Source of the DNA: Exaiptasia diaphana
Lineage: Eukaryota; Cnidaria; Anthozoa; Actiniaria; Aiptasiidae
Reading direction: 5' to 3'
NCBI RefSeq assembly: GCF_001417965.1
Contig: NW_018388036.1
Span: forward strand, 551,169-615,168
Length of the DNA stretch: 64,000 nucleotides
The notes beneath the pieces were generated by a model. The model did no database searches. It worked only from the letters and a program-made list of their open reading frames with translations, and was not told the DNA's origin. Position 1 is the stretch's first letter, and the number at the start of each line of letters is the position of its first letter. A program made the position numbers and the translations under genes. Shown here one piece after another: positions 32,917 through 44,895 of this stretch.

Positions 32917-35900
32917 CTAAAACAGAAGCTTCTTTTTCTTAAAATCCCTCTGTTTCCATGCTGGTAAAGTGTAGAAGTCTACTCTTGCCATTGAGAAAAC
33001 GTCAAAGAAGTCCTGGTCAGAGAGGTATGTCTGAAAATATCAAGTTGTTTACAATTACAATTATGTATTAAAATAAATCATTTTTAAACATTAAATATTT
33101 TGATTAGGCTGCATAGCCAGGCGTTCCTAGCTGCTCCAAAATAGCTTAGGCCGGAGAAACCCAAACTCTTTTGGAGTAGCTAGGAATGCCTGGCTACGCA
33201 GGAATATTTATATTTGATAAAATAGTATGGACTTTGATATGCACTATTAAAAGTGCAGCTGAATAAAATAAAAATACATTTGTTATGTCTAGTTACAGGG
33301 CATGCATACAAGACTCACACTCACGACCGTTTGAATACTTTAGCACTCAACACTTCTCACACAGCTACTGTGTAGTTTTTAGAGGGAGTAAAACAGCCAT
33401 ACTCTGAGCTCAGAGTGGCATGGGTGGCCTAGTGGTTAAGCTACTGGCCTCTCATCGCTGTGGTCCGGGTTCGATTCCTGGGCACGAACCATATGTGAGT
33501 TTGAGTTTGTTTGATGTGTTGTTCTCTCCCTTGCCACAAGGGTTTTTCTCCGGGTCCTCCGGTTTTCCTCCCTCAGCAAAAATCAACATGTGAGGAGTGT
33601 TGTGTGCTAAAATACTTTTAAGTATTTAATGTAGAGGTAGTGAGTGTGAGAGTACAGGGTCCGCAGTAATTGGCTCACACTGTTGCGGTGTCCCTGCCCA
33701 TACTAGGGTCAAAGCTAATAAATTAAATTAGCTCGAGGAAGAGAACCTGCCTACAAACTCAAATCACATATAGTACAAGAGCAGCAATCAAACTGGGACC
33801 ACAGCAGTGATACACCATTTTTTTAACCGCATGTATCATCATGATGGTTATTACTTTTAGAAATTTTACCTCAAGCTTAGTCTTATCAATTCCCTTTGGA
33901 AGTTTGAAATTTGAAGTCTTCAGTTGTTCATACGGGTAGTACTTCTGTATTAATAATAATAAGTTATCCACATGAATTTTGTATGGATTCTAAGACATAA
34001 AAAGTAGTACCAGTCTGAATACTCAGCTGTCTACCTAAAGTGCTTGAGGAAGTTTCTCAAACTTACCTGAGGTTGCTGCAAGGCTGATAATTCGCTGTCT
34101 GAGTCTGAATAAAAAGACAACACATCATGATTTTCTGCTTGACTACAGAATTAAGTTAAATCTTCATTTGAAAACTATACTCACGGTGAAAATTCCTCTG
34201 CAAAACTTGGTCCATCTGCATATAAATAAAAAAGGAGTGCATAAATATTATCTGATATTATGTTTATTAATTACAAAGAAAATTACAGGTCGGATTTATT
34301 ACATTTTCAAAGACAAATTGAGCAACACTTGCTGTCTTTTATTGCATTACAGTACTCAAAAAAAAATTCAAACAAAATTTTATTTTATTGTTTATGTACA
34401 TATTATGTTATAATCCAACAAAGTGAAGCTAGCTTAATTAAAAAATCCATTGAAACAATGAATGTGCAAAAATCAAAGCAATAGTTCATGTTTTGAAAAT
34501 TTCAAATGAGTATCTTTTTAACATTGATTTACCGTATATATTTAAGTTTGATTGCTGGAACATGACATAAGATCGCTGATACATTCAGAACTAAATGTTT
34601 TGACAACTCACTTATCCATGCTCTGTGTGCCGACTTACTGTATGATGACGACAATATGAATGTTATCGATTATTTGTAGTTATAATAATTATCTAGTAAA
34701 TGGTATTGACTATACATATCTTGTGATTATAAATAATAGTTATTCAAATCGGCCCTTAAACTAATTATTATACTTATTTTGGGGGGAACACTGTTATGGT
34801 TAACATTTAAATGGCATTGAGCTTTATTTGTAGCTCCTTGGTGACACGCGGACAAATAAAACATTTTACTTACAGAGTTTGTGGTACATTTTCACTAAAA
34901 AAAGTACTTTCCAAGTATTTTTTGTATAGTACCTGTATTTATCCCAAATATATTTTTGAAGATATATTTTGATTTTTGCAGACGTTTGACGATTCAAAAA
35001 AAATAGTTTTAGCAATTTTTAAGGATTTCTAAGAGCAGCACGAACCCTGGAACAGTGGAAAATTGTGGGGTAAATACAGGTACTATACAAAAAATATGTA
35101 GCACATATACATGTTCAACGGTCAATGGAAAGGCGCACGTCCTTTGGTCGGACGAGAACAATCCAACGGTACTAAAGATGTACCAACCAATCGGAGGTGC
35201 ACCTTTCCATTGACCGTTGACCGATGAGGATTATGGGGGTACCGATCGTAGATTTGAGCATACGGCTACGAAAAATTTGCTTTTCAAATTGTTTTACCCT
35301 GGGGATTTTCTGGTTAGAAAAGCGATCTGATGACTTGAATTTGTTGTGCTTAGGCTACCTGTTATTACATGTATTAATGAATAATTTACTATAATTGATG
35401 ACTAAGTATAATTAATTATTATTTATTTAATCATCTCCCCATGGAAAAGAGCAGTAAAATTTCAGAGATCAAGGACTTACATCATCGGCACTTATGCGTC
35501 TGTTGACAGTTCTTTGACCAGTTGAAGTCTGTGAATCAATGGCATCTTTTATATCATCACTAATAGTCTCCTTCATGGTTACCTACGCCATCTTGAAAGG
35601 TAGCTGTGCCTTTACATGGAAGCGAGACTACCAGTCGTTGAGCGTGCAATATGATAGATACCTGTGAATAATTGTCTGTAGGTGTGAAAGAAGGTCTCTA
35701 TCATTGCACGCTCAACGGTTGTCTCGCTTCGATGCAAAGGCACAGCTGCCTTTCAAGATGGCGCAGGGAACCGTGAAGAAGACTAATTTATGTATACTGA
35801 ACTGCTCTTTGAAGGAATATTAAATGTTTCCATTTTTTTCAAATTTATGTGCATAATACTAAATACAATTTTAAAAGATATGATGAAACAAAAAGATTAA

Positions 35901-38211
35901 AATGCAAAGACATGTACTAAACCCAAGAATAAACACTAACCAAATAGCACAACATAGTGCAGATTAGACAATAAAATAAAGAAACTTTTCTTTTATCTTT
36001 ATAAGTGCAACTTTTACTTTTTTCTTTTACACATTTGATTTGCAGCTGTTTTTTAGACTTACTCGCTACCAAGCAGTAACTTATCTAGTATGTGAAGCTT
36101 TTGTTTAAATTAGCTTTTAGTTAATACTCTTCCACATATATTGCAAAGTTTTAGGAGGGGGTGTAATAAGGTTGGCCTCGATGCCGCAATACAGCACAAA
36201 AATAGAACCTATAAAACTAAAGTCCTAAGCATGAAAAAAACTGCAACAAAATTGGCTCACACTCTTATGTTCCCCTCTTTTAGCTTTCATAAATTATTAT
36301 ACCCACAAGTTAGCTTAATTCACAATACAATATATAAATTAAACACAAATCCAAAAGATCTTTGAACTAGATGCAGTTTTATCTTATTTCACTAATGGTG
36401 CAACTTAACATTAAATTATGGTTTAGACACGTTTCATTCAGACACTTTATGTCTAGAGTTAATAGTACCAAGTATTTTATCTAGTGAAGTGAAGCTTTTG
36501 TTTCATTGACTAACATTAAATACATTGTTTTAAGTGAACCGTAAAACATAACAACTGAAGTCACACAAAAGAAGAGGTGAATGAAATGTAGGAAGGTCGT
36601 GTGTCTCTGTTCTCTGATGTAAACACAGGAAATGAAGCACACAAGAAAAAATAATGACATTATAAGCTTACCCCTGATGAAGGTGGTGAATCTAAAACAC
36701 ATAAAGAAAACCAACTGTCAATTTAGTTAAATACTTTAAGTGTCATTTTGATTTGTATTTTAACATTATTCAGTAAGTATGATGATGATGATGATACAGT
36801 AGTATATAGGAAATTCGTAGCAGTTAAACCTGTCGGTTATAGAGTTGCACAATATAATATAAATACAAGTATAAATATTAACTATAAAAAAATACTTACT
36901 AATATTTTATAATAATTCACACAAATTAGGATCAATATCATCAAGAATATTTATACTTTCGTGGACATTACATTTTCATTGATCAAACCATAAATTAAAA
37001 TTTATTAAAAATTATATCATATAATTTTTAATTATTTGTAGTTATAGACTTACAGGACTGAGAAGCAACAGAAGCTTCATGGTAGGAGTGAGGCCTGGGC
37101 TTGGGTTCCTACATGTAGATGGAGACACAAAAGATATTGTGAAAAATCACAACTATATACCAGTACATCATCCCTTGATACATACAATATAAAGAGGATA
37201 ATTATTAATTATATTGGGCATGCTGAGATACAGATTTTATCTTCGAGTGTTGAGAAGATCTCTCGATTTTCAACACGAGAAGATAAAATTTGTATCTCAT
37301 TGAAGCGAGCATGTTATACTCTGTTTATCATATATAATTACATTTTATAATTATTTTATTACATCCTCTATAACCTCAAATGTGTTATTTTCACTAGTAA
37401 AAATATCAACTTTAAGAAAATAGAGAAATATATTAGGTACTCCATAGATAATTATATGATAAAATAAAATATCAAATGAATATAACAATTAAAAAACAAT
37501 TATATTTTACCCTGACTGGTTTTTCTTCTGGGAGACCATTTTGTTGATAACGGACATTCCAATCAGTATGATGACTAGCAGTTCTTACTGGTGGTTCTGG
37601 AGCAGGACTGGACTGAACATCTTTACTTTGCTTGATCTCTATTGTTGCACCTTCAGTACAGCGAGGGTGCCAGATTTCATTCCCTATAAAATATATGAAC
37701 AAACATATTTGTACGATATGTATGACCTACCCCTCCCCCCTTTGTATTTGTTCACATGCGCAGTGAGGGTGTCTGAGAGAGCACGAGACGAGAGATGGAG
37801 TGAAAAGTTGTGTTGTCAATAAAGGGAGAAGAAATACAATCATTAGAATAATTTAACATACAAGGTCCTTCAACCAGCAGAATTGTTTATCGAACAATAT
37901 TTTACACTTATTTTTTTTTATTTAAGTGACATATCCTATAGCTACCACAGCAAGAATCCATTGCCTGGCTTCCAACAAGATGTATGTATCAAATGACAAC
38001 CTGCTAAATATAGCTCAGTTGGCAGAGCACCAGACTATTGTGTTTGAAGTCAGGGCTGTGGATTCTATACATGACAGGCTGACAAATACACACAGGGAAA
38101 AATTTACAATAATTGAGAGATTGCTTCAAGTCCATCTTCAAAATAGTAAGATCACCACGCCTTCTTGGATAAAGACACCTTACACTTTTTTAGACTGCAC
38201 TGGGGCGGGGA

Positions 38212-38250
<39 letters not shown>

Positions 38251-41200
38251 AGGGTTGTGAAAAAGCACTACTGACATTGTAATTGTAACTATGGTTACGT
38301 TGCAACTCTCAGTGATTGACTCCCAAATCAATCTCAAAGTTTCTCAGTTTTCAGGTGCACTTAAAATCAAGCCTAGCCTGTCGATTTTCCCTTGCAATCA
38401 ATGGTTAAAAGCAAAATAGAGAGATCAAAAAACTTAAAAATAAAGAGAGTTTTTCATGTGTGATGTTGGAAATACCTACCTTGGAGGTACATCTCCTCTC
38501 CTTCCCCAAACACTTGGTTGCACTTTGCACATCTAGAGCAACGTGGGTGGAAATGCTTACTGCCAGCCTATAGTCGTGATAAAAAAAAAACAGAGACATT
38601 TAAATTTACTAGGTATCAATATTTTTCTCCCTTTGCACTGCGATAGGATTGGAGCAATCATATTATCTTCGTTCCGAAGTCAATTCCCTACCATTCAATT
38701 CGTTATGCAGCGTAGACATGCAGTGTTTGTAAGTCTACATTTTTATCACAAAATTCCAGGACTTTTCAAGTACTTTTTAAGCCCAAAAAAAGTAATTTGC
38801 CAGGGTTATGATTGAAGATAATTTTTGATGTTTCCAGACGTTTGTAGAGATTTTCAAAAATATCCGGCTCTTATTTCATTCCAGGAGGTTAAAAGAACAA
38901 GGCAATGTCATGTCATATTCAAGTAGTATCCAAGTTTTAGGAGGTTTTCTGATTTTCAAGGGCTTTTCAAATAGTCTTGAAAATGAGTTTCCAGAGCTTT
39001 TCAAGGAGAATGCACCTAGTATATGAATTATTCAAATAAGTGGCTTTTTCTTAACTATATTTAGTTGGCCCTCTCACTGCTAGAGGTTTTGGAAAAAATG
39101 AAAAAAAGCATGCAATTTAGTTAATATCTGTACTACAAGAGGCACATTTTATAAAGATTGTACTCTACAAACCTGTAAAACCTTTCCAGTGATGAAGCTA
39201 CCACATCCTGCACAAGCAATACCATAAAGGTTTTGGTAGCACTTTTCACAATAAGGTTGACCATCCCTAAAGAAATTTGCAATGAGAGAGCAATGAGAAC
39301 AGAAGGGTTAATTGAGTAACATCACTTACAACTTAAATGCTAAATGCCAAATTAGACGGCACAGCTTTTCCTTACCATCGCATGCAGCCTGCGTATGTCA
39401 TCCTTACAACATAGCTACAACTGTCATAGGGATTTAAAACAATTGCTTAATAGCCCCACCACAGTTGTAGCCATGTCGTAAGGATGACTTACACAGATTG
39501 CATGCGATGGTTGTAGACAAAAGTTGTGTCTTCTAATTTGGCCTTAATATTTCATAAGCTTGGGAAAGTCTTCTATAGATACATTTTATAGATCTAAATT
39601 AATGTTTTTATTGCTTTGTAAAGTAGTTCAACTAGATATATAATTACATAAGAATCTATTTACAATGTTATTTCATCAAGAATGTTATCTGGGCCAGATC
39701 CCTGCAAGTTCTTAAATACATAGGTAGGGGGATCATAATTCTTTTATTCCCTTACATGTAGTTTATAGAAATAAAGTCTACTCACTTTGCCATGTATTCA
39801 CCAGACAACAGGGAACCACATTGGCAACACTTGAAACACCACAAGTGCCACTGCTTTTCCAACGCCAGCAAGGCCTGACTACCACGTAGTTGATCACCAC
39901 ATCCAGCACATTCTGAAATTGATATATTATAACAGTACATGAATATACCAAGCTAGCAGGGTGGAAATAGTAACTACTGAGCTACCCTCAGGTCTTGGTT
40001 TAGAAAAACAAGAGCAAGCTCCAGTAGGTCAGAATAAGATTGTAAAATAAAATTAAACAATTTCAAAAACAAACTCTGCTCTGGACTTTAAAATGTCTGC
40101 ATTTTATGCAGTAGTCATACATGTCCATGACTTATAGATTTAGTTTAGAGAATCTCTAGATGCAATTTGAACTTTTCGAAAGAAATTATTGCAGCCTTTG
40201 ACTTACTTTGCAGTGTGCTTGGTGTGCTTGGGCTCTTGGGTGGATTTGCGCATGAATTGCATTTGTAGGTCTTCCCATCATAGACGATCTCTTCTCCCTC
40301 AGGAAAAGGTTTCCTGAACAAAAAAAGATGTCTATTTAATACCATGTGTGGTACAGTATTATCAATCTATTTCTAGGTATCATAGCTGAAGTAAATGATT
40401 GAAGTCCAAAGGCAACTACAGTACAATATTTTGTCCACAAAAATCCAAGAAGAAATTATGCAAATGAACATCTCAGGAAAAAAGCTCACGGCAGATCAGT
40501 TGTTAGAAACAATATCCACTATCTTATATTGAGAATAACTGCACCAGGGCAGTTCAACATCCCCTCTCCTCCCCAAAAAGGTGATGCCTTTGACTTACCT
40601 ACAAATGCTACAAGCAAAGCAAGCTTCATGGTAGACATTTCCATGAACAATCAAAGCTTCGCCCTCAATAAATTCTCGGCAGACGAAGCATTTTTGGCCA
40701 TAACGCTGGAAATAGTGATCGCTGCAGTAATAGTGGTCTTCATAATTGTAAATTGTCTTGTTTGCAAGCTGACAGTTACAGACTGAAAAGAAAACATATT
40801 TGTAGCAAAAGTTGTAGTGCTACAATAGCTGTCATAAGATTTGTATTATTGTTATGGAGGAGGCAGCATGGCCAAGAGGTCAGAGCATCAGTCTCGTAAC
40901 GGCAGACCCAGGTTCATTTCCTGGCCTGGCCACTAGCTGAGACTAATTTGTTCCTACTTTGATTATATAGTCTAACTTCAGTTTCTCAGGGCATGCTTGT
41001 AATATATCCAACTTGTTCATCTCCTCGCCAGTTGTGATTCTTGTCTACTTTATGTTGCTTATAATTTGTGTTCTTGACATTACATGTATTTGTTACGGGT
41101 GCATTTGATCATATTTACACGCAAACTTGGACCACACAAGTAATAAGCTATTATCAACATAAACAAATAGTTTTTACCAAATCACTGTACAAAAGTTGAA

Positions 41201-42761
41201 CTTTTAGAAACTACTAATAGAATATCTTGTTCTCTTTGTTTTTTGCAAAAAATACTATCTAAATGGTCAATTTCATAGCAGATTCAAGTTATAAAGAACT
41301 CTTTCCTTTCCTTGTAATGCTATAGATGGAAAACCAATTCTTATTCATTCAAGTGAGAAAACTGGTTGTACATGTAAGTAGAACACTGTTTGAGTTTAAA
41401 AGACAAGACTGATAATAAGGACTCCTGCTGGCTTCAAACAACTGGAACAGTAAATAATAATAGTAATTATTATTCATGTTACATTACTCAGCTTGAAACA
41501 GTTTTTGAGCAGAAAGAATCCGAAAAATGCAAACTTATTAGCTTAATACACTAAAATAGGAATAGCAAATTCATGGTCAGTGAAAAAGGTAGGATAAACA
41601 CAAAGTGAGAAATCACTGTATGTGGAGTTTTGACAACATCAGACAATACAAAAAAAATCACAGGACAATTTTTTTACTGAATTCACAATATTTTTAGCCG
41701 TGCACTGTACCATATAATCTATAAGTTTACTGTTAAGTTTTATGAAATTTGAATAAACATTATTGAATGATCATTATCAAACATTATTAGCTCCTTATAA
41801 GTAGTAAATATAGAAAATTTAAGATAAAAATAGAATTCAATGGAAAATATTACACATTTTAGAGAGAAAATGAGCTAATAATGGAACATGTCACGGAATG
41901 GCAAAAACAGCGTCACTTTTTCTACTTGAGTAATTTTACTAGTACTAATCAACAATTTTAAGAATGACAAGCACGATGATATGGCAAATAAATATAGAGT
42001 ATCAGATTCTTGTAGTATTTCCGAGGGCAGTTATCAGAAGGCTTCCAAACCAAAAATTTGGGCGTTCTAATAAAAGGAGAATTTACACTGTTTAAACTTC
42101 CGGATAGTTTGAAGAACGATATTATTTTGATAGTAAACTAATCTACCAATAAAATTTCCATCTGTACGGGTTCAATATACTCTGAAAATAGAATCCGTGC
42201 GTGGGTAATTCGTAAAAATAATCGCGTGAGTCCAGACCTAGTTATGACTCGATGTTCATTTTACAACTTGAGGCGTAATTACGAGTATGACGAATCAAAA
42301 CAAAGTCTTGTAGTGCATAATTTTGGCTAATAATCAACTTTAAATAACAGGCCGATGCAAATCCATCAATACAAATAAAAGATTATAAAACTGAAAATTC
42401 TTATGCAAAGATCGACAGTTTTGTTCAAAATGACAAAAGGATTATTAACTAGCGTACGTGGTTAAGCGTCTGTCTCGTAGCGACCAGAAACTCACCTTTA
42501 CAATTGAGGCAATCCGTATGAAAGAAGTGGTCTTCAAAATTCAACACTTCTCCCAAGCATGGCTTTCTGCAACCCCAACAAGAGACATCACCTTCACCTA
42601 GGAAATCAAAAAATAATTAACAAAACGATCGGTAAATAGTTCCCTGGAGAAACCATTCTCTCAACAATTAGCGAATTCATATCGTTCGCTCCTCATCATG
42701 ACTCGGAATTTCGCGCGCCATTTTCACAGGTGTATTAAATACGATTTGATGACTTACCCAT
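32917..42761 (-). CDS. ABLIM: Actin-binding LIM protein (ABLIM / UNC-115 type)
   Basis: Fifteen coding exons on the minus strand: 42761-42758 (ATGG only), 42597-42496, 40782-40599, 40313-40207, 39912-39786, 39266-39173, 38567-38480, 37683-37511, 37108-37054, 36691-36672, 35528-35481, 34215-34185, 34104-34067, 33944-33870, 33030-32917. Phases agree throughout, giving 419 residues. Four LIM zinc-finger domains run from CWGCRKPCLGEVL through CQLANKTIYNYEDHYYCSDH, CAGCGDQLRGSQALLAL, CAGCGSFITGKVL and HPRCSRCAKCNQVF to GNEIWHPRCTEG. A Pro/Ser linker follows. The C-terminus is a villin headpiece (LPKGIDKTKLE ... DFFDVFSM ... LPAWKQRDFKKKKLLF). The protein links F-actin to partners in the cytoskeleton. 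It is shorter than vertebrate ABLIMs (about 600-780), mainly in the linker, so linker exons may be missed. Exon 10 is 20 nt. Confidence 0.92.
33114..33202. repeat. Hairpin repeat
   Basis: GCATAGCCAGGCGTTCCTAG and TGCTCCAAAA are answered by TTTTGGAGTAGC and TAGGAATGCCTGGCTACGC. About 30-bp arms in the last ABLIM intron. Confidence 0.7.
33416..33730 (+). mobile_element. tRNA-derived SINE
   Basis: An internal polymerase III promoter is visible: A box TGGCCTAGTGGTTAAGC at 33425-33441 and B box GGTTCGATTCC at 33468-33478. A non-tRNA body follows, containing TTTCTCCGGGTCCTCCGGTT, and the element ends in an AATAAATTAAATTA tail. It lies antisense in the last ABLIM intron. It does not fold as a complete tRNA, so a functional tRNA gene is unlikely. 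Confidence 0.75.
34918..35222. repeat. Two adjacent inverted repeats
   Basis: TTTTTTGTATAGTACCTGTA (about 34918-34945) pairs with the complement at about 35070-35098. Next to it, CAACGGTCAATGGAAAGG (35115) pairs with CCTTTCCATTGACCGTTG (near 35203-35220). Both lie in an ABLIM intron. Confidence 0.65.
35564..35784. mobile_element. Foldback element, AGTCTTC family, copy 4
   Basis: AGTCTCCTTCATGGTTACC...GGGAACCGTGAAGAAGACT, with CCATCTTGAAAGGTAGC paired to GCTGCCTTTCAAGATGG. It begins only 35 bp upstream (in ABLIM sense) of exon 11, whose border is at 35528, so it sits close to an acceptor site. Confidence 0.8.
37225..37312. repeat. Hairpin repeat
   Basis: GCTGAGATACAGATTTTATC and TTCGAGTGTTG are answered by CAACACGAGAAGATAAAATT and TGTATCTCA. 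ABLIM intron. Confidence 0.6.
38000..38210 (+). mobile_element. Degenerate tRNA-derived SINE
   Basis: An A-box-like TAGCTCAGTTGGCAGAGCA is followed about 30 bp later by a weak B-box-like GGCTGTGGATTCTATA. The body runs into a G-tract. Diverged; ABLIM intron. Confidence 0.5.
38214..38249 (+). repeat. Homopolymer run of 36 G
   Basis: An uninterrupted G run preceded by GGGGCGGGGAGA. On the ABLIM sense strand it is poly-C. Its length may be inexact because sequencing handles such runs poorly. It has quadruplex-forming potential on the + strand. Confidence 0.85.
39348..39545. mobile_element. Foldback element, AATTAGACGGCACA family, copy 2
   Basis: CAAATTAGACGGCACAGC...GTTGTGTCTTCTAATTTGG, with ACCATCGCATGCAGCCTG and its complement inside. 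A full-length copy with both ends, in the ABLIM intron between exons 5 and 6. Confidence 0.75.
40858..40935 (+). mobile_element. tRNA-derived SINE head
   Basis: A-box-like TGGCCAAGAGGTCAGAGC and B-box-like GGTTCATTTCCTGG with tRNA-like spacing. The 3' boundary is unclear. It lies antisense in ABLIM intron 2. Confidence 0.55.
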
Positions 42762-43615
42762 TTTCAAGACCGGTTTTACTGAAGCTCTAATTGTTTAGAA
42801 AAGCTGAAACAATATGTAAACAAATCCCTGGCCTTGGAGTTTATTTTTCTTTGACGGTTTGCTTGCGTAGCGTCCTCCCTCGAACGACCTTCCGAAGAGA
42901 CAATAACACAACGCTAAACCATCGTGCTTTGCCCGCTAGTTTGTAATCCTCTCGATGCATTACGGGTAAAATGCGTGATGTACGGAAATATCTGAAATTT
43001 TGTGTGAACGGCTTTCGAGATGAACAAGTGTCTTTAAAAGTGTTTGCCATCCCGCTCCAATGCCGCATCTTTTGCATGAAGCAACCAAGATAAGAGAGCT
43101 CAATCCCCGGCTCAATCTAAGGCACAGGCAGCCCATTTTTTAATTAAAATCTTGTACTTTTTGAAGCATTATCATTTTAATATGTTTAGTAGCGTTTCCT
43201 TGTTTTTATTCATTTATCGTTAACCTGTAAACTTGTAATTGAAAAATGTAACAGAAAAGAACGAGTTTGGTCCCTTCAAAAATTGGCTGTGGTACTACGT
43301 AATAATCTCGCAAAATTATGACTCAAATTACAGTTAGCTCAAGCTCTACTGTGGAAAACAAAAACAAAAAATACACTAAAAATATATGAACATTCACGAG
43401 AACTACTTAAATGCAATAAAGATATTCAAAGCAAATAAAATTTCCCAATTAATGGTTGGGCCGCCTGCGGCATTTGTTTGTTGTTGTTTTATTTTTGTTT
43501 GTAGTTGTTTGTTGTTTTTGGTTTTGTTTTTTTTTTTGTTGTTTTTTTTTTTGCCAGCAGGATGGTTTATTTTTCCATAAATCAAAAACTGTTAGTCTAT
43601 ATCCTTTAGTTTGGG
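42762..43615. other. Intergenic: ABLIM 5' leader and HOPX-like 3' end
   Basis: 42762-43085 is unusually GC-rich for this window and probably contains the ABLIM 5' untranslated sequence and promoter. 43460-43560 is a T/G-rich low-complexity tract. No coding sequence is supported. Confidence 0.45.
43566..43571 (-). promoter_or_regulatory. Candidate poly(A) signal of HOPX-like gene
   Basis: AATAAA on the minus strand, about 45 nt after the HOPX-like stop codon. Confidence 0.45.
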
Positions 43616-44895
43616 TTATTTTGGGCTTGATTTATTCGAGCTTGAGTTCTTGCAGTTTTGGTCGAGGAGAAACGCTGCTCTTTCGGCTATTGGTATAAAG
43701 CCCTCGTCCTTTCTCCATTTTTGAAGGCGAGCAGCAAACCATTTCTAAAAAAAAGAAAAAACAATCAATACCTTATATAGTATATGGAAATGTGAACCGG
43801 AGGACTTGAGCTCGGAAAAGAGACAATCGAGAAGCTAAAACGAGGAGCACCTACATTGTAGGACCTATGTCTTGAATAAAAGAATAGATGGATGAATGGA
43901 TGGATGGATGAATGGACCAAGATAATCCGGATGAAAAAAAAAGAATCTGCATGGAATAGGCGATGAATGAAGATTAAAAAACGACCTAGTGCCTAATGGT
44001 AAATCAAGGAAAAGATATTTATCACACGCTATTATCAAAGCTGATATTTAATTCTGTGTCAGTTATCGATATTTAAATTATTGTAGAAATTTAGAAAACG
44101 AGCAATTACAACTGCGGTTAAATTATATGGCGAATATGATTAGTGCCTTAAAAGGTGCTTTATTTTATTTTCGTCCAGCCGTTTTTAGGTTTTATATACG
44201 TGAAAGACGTGCACAAAATAGGAAAGCCTTTGAAGCCATACTGACATAAATCGAAAGACGACAAAATTCAAAATAGTTTACTTACAAGCGCATTTTCTCG
44301 ATTTATGGTGTGTATGAAAGTTAGGTAAACGTGCGCCAGTACTTTTGCTATTTACAGTTATGCCGCATGCATAGATCATAGAAAATGTCCTTTCTTTTTA
44401 AGAACTGAATAATATATAGCTACGTTTTAAAAAATCATGAATTATCATTTCGGCGTTTTTATTAGAGAAAATGAGATAAACCACATGCTTTTTATCCAGC
44501 CGCACTCGTACTCGACGCAAAATAAAAAAAAAGCGCGCGGTCAAGACATCTTTTGTGTTATAATCCCCAAGAACAAATTTAACAGTATAATTAAAGACAA
44601 AAGTAAATTAAAAATCGCTTTGGAACGACTGTTCCACATAACTCAGTAAATGTTAAAGGAAGAATTTCCTTTTTACCTCAACCTGTTCATTTGGAATTCC
44701 AATTTCAGCGGCCAAAAAAGCCATGGACAGCGGGTCCGGATGATGACTTTCTCTAAACGCTTTTTCCAATCTTTGAACTTCTTCAGGTTGAAATTTTTCG
44801 AGTATATTCTCACTCATCTCCAGGGATGATGTTCTGTCAAATGTACTACTACAATAGGGAAAACAAGATGTTCCTATGTTGGCACACGAACTCAT
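43616..44895 (-). CDS. HOPX: HOPX-like atypical homeodomain protein
   Basis: Two exons on the minus strand, 44895-44677 and 43744-43616, joined in phase 0 (GTTGAG|gtaaaa ... tttttag|AAATGG). The product has 115 residues, or 89 if the second Met (MSEN) is used. It is essentially one homeodomain: FQPEEVQRLEKAF, LAAEIGIPNEQVE, KWFAARLQKWRKDEG. Helix 3 has W48 and F49, but Ala replaces the nearly invariant Asn51 and Leu replaces Arg53. Human HOPX, from memory, reads KWFKQRLAKWRRSEG with the same Leu and no Asn51. HOPX acts as a co-regulator that does not bind DNA. The intron falls at homeodomain position 46/47. It is divergent from NAGK, 758 bp apart. Orthology to HOPX, rather than convergence, is inferred. 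Confidence 0.8.
43865..43920. repeat. (ATGG)n microsatellite
   Basis: Imperfect ATGGATGGATGA repeats in the HOPX-like intron. Confidence 0.8.

Noticed and set aside
33425-33490. Possible tRNA gene
   Set aside because: A and B boxes are present, but there is no consistent acceptor stem or anticodon arm, and a SINE body with an AT-rich tail follows.
37926-38252. 108-residue frame ending in poly-Gly
   Set aside because: It runs through a degenerate SINE into the G tract and lies antisense in an ABLIM intron.
42841-43077. 78-residue frame just upstream of ABLIM
   Set aside because: It overlaps the probable 5' leader/promoter of ABLIM; no similarity and no fitting splice sites.
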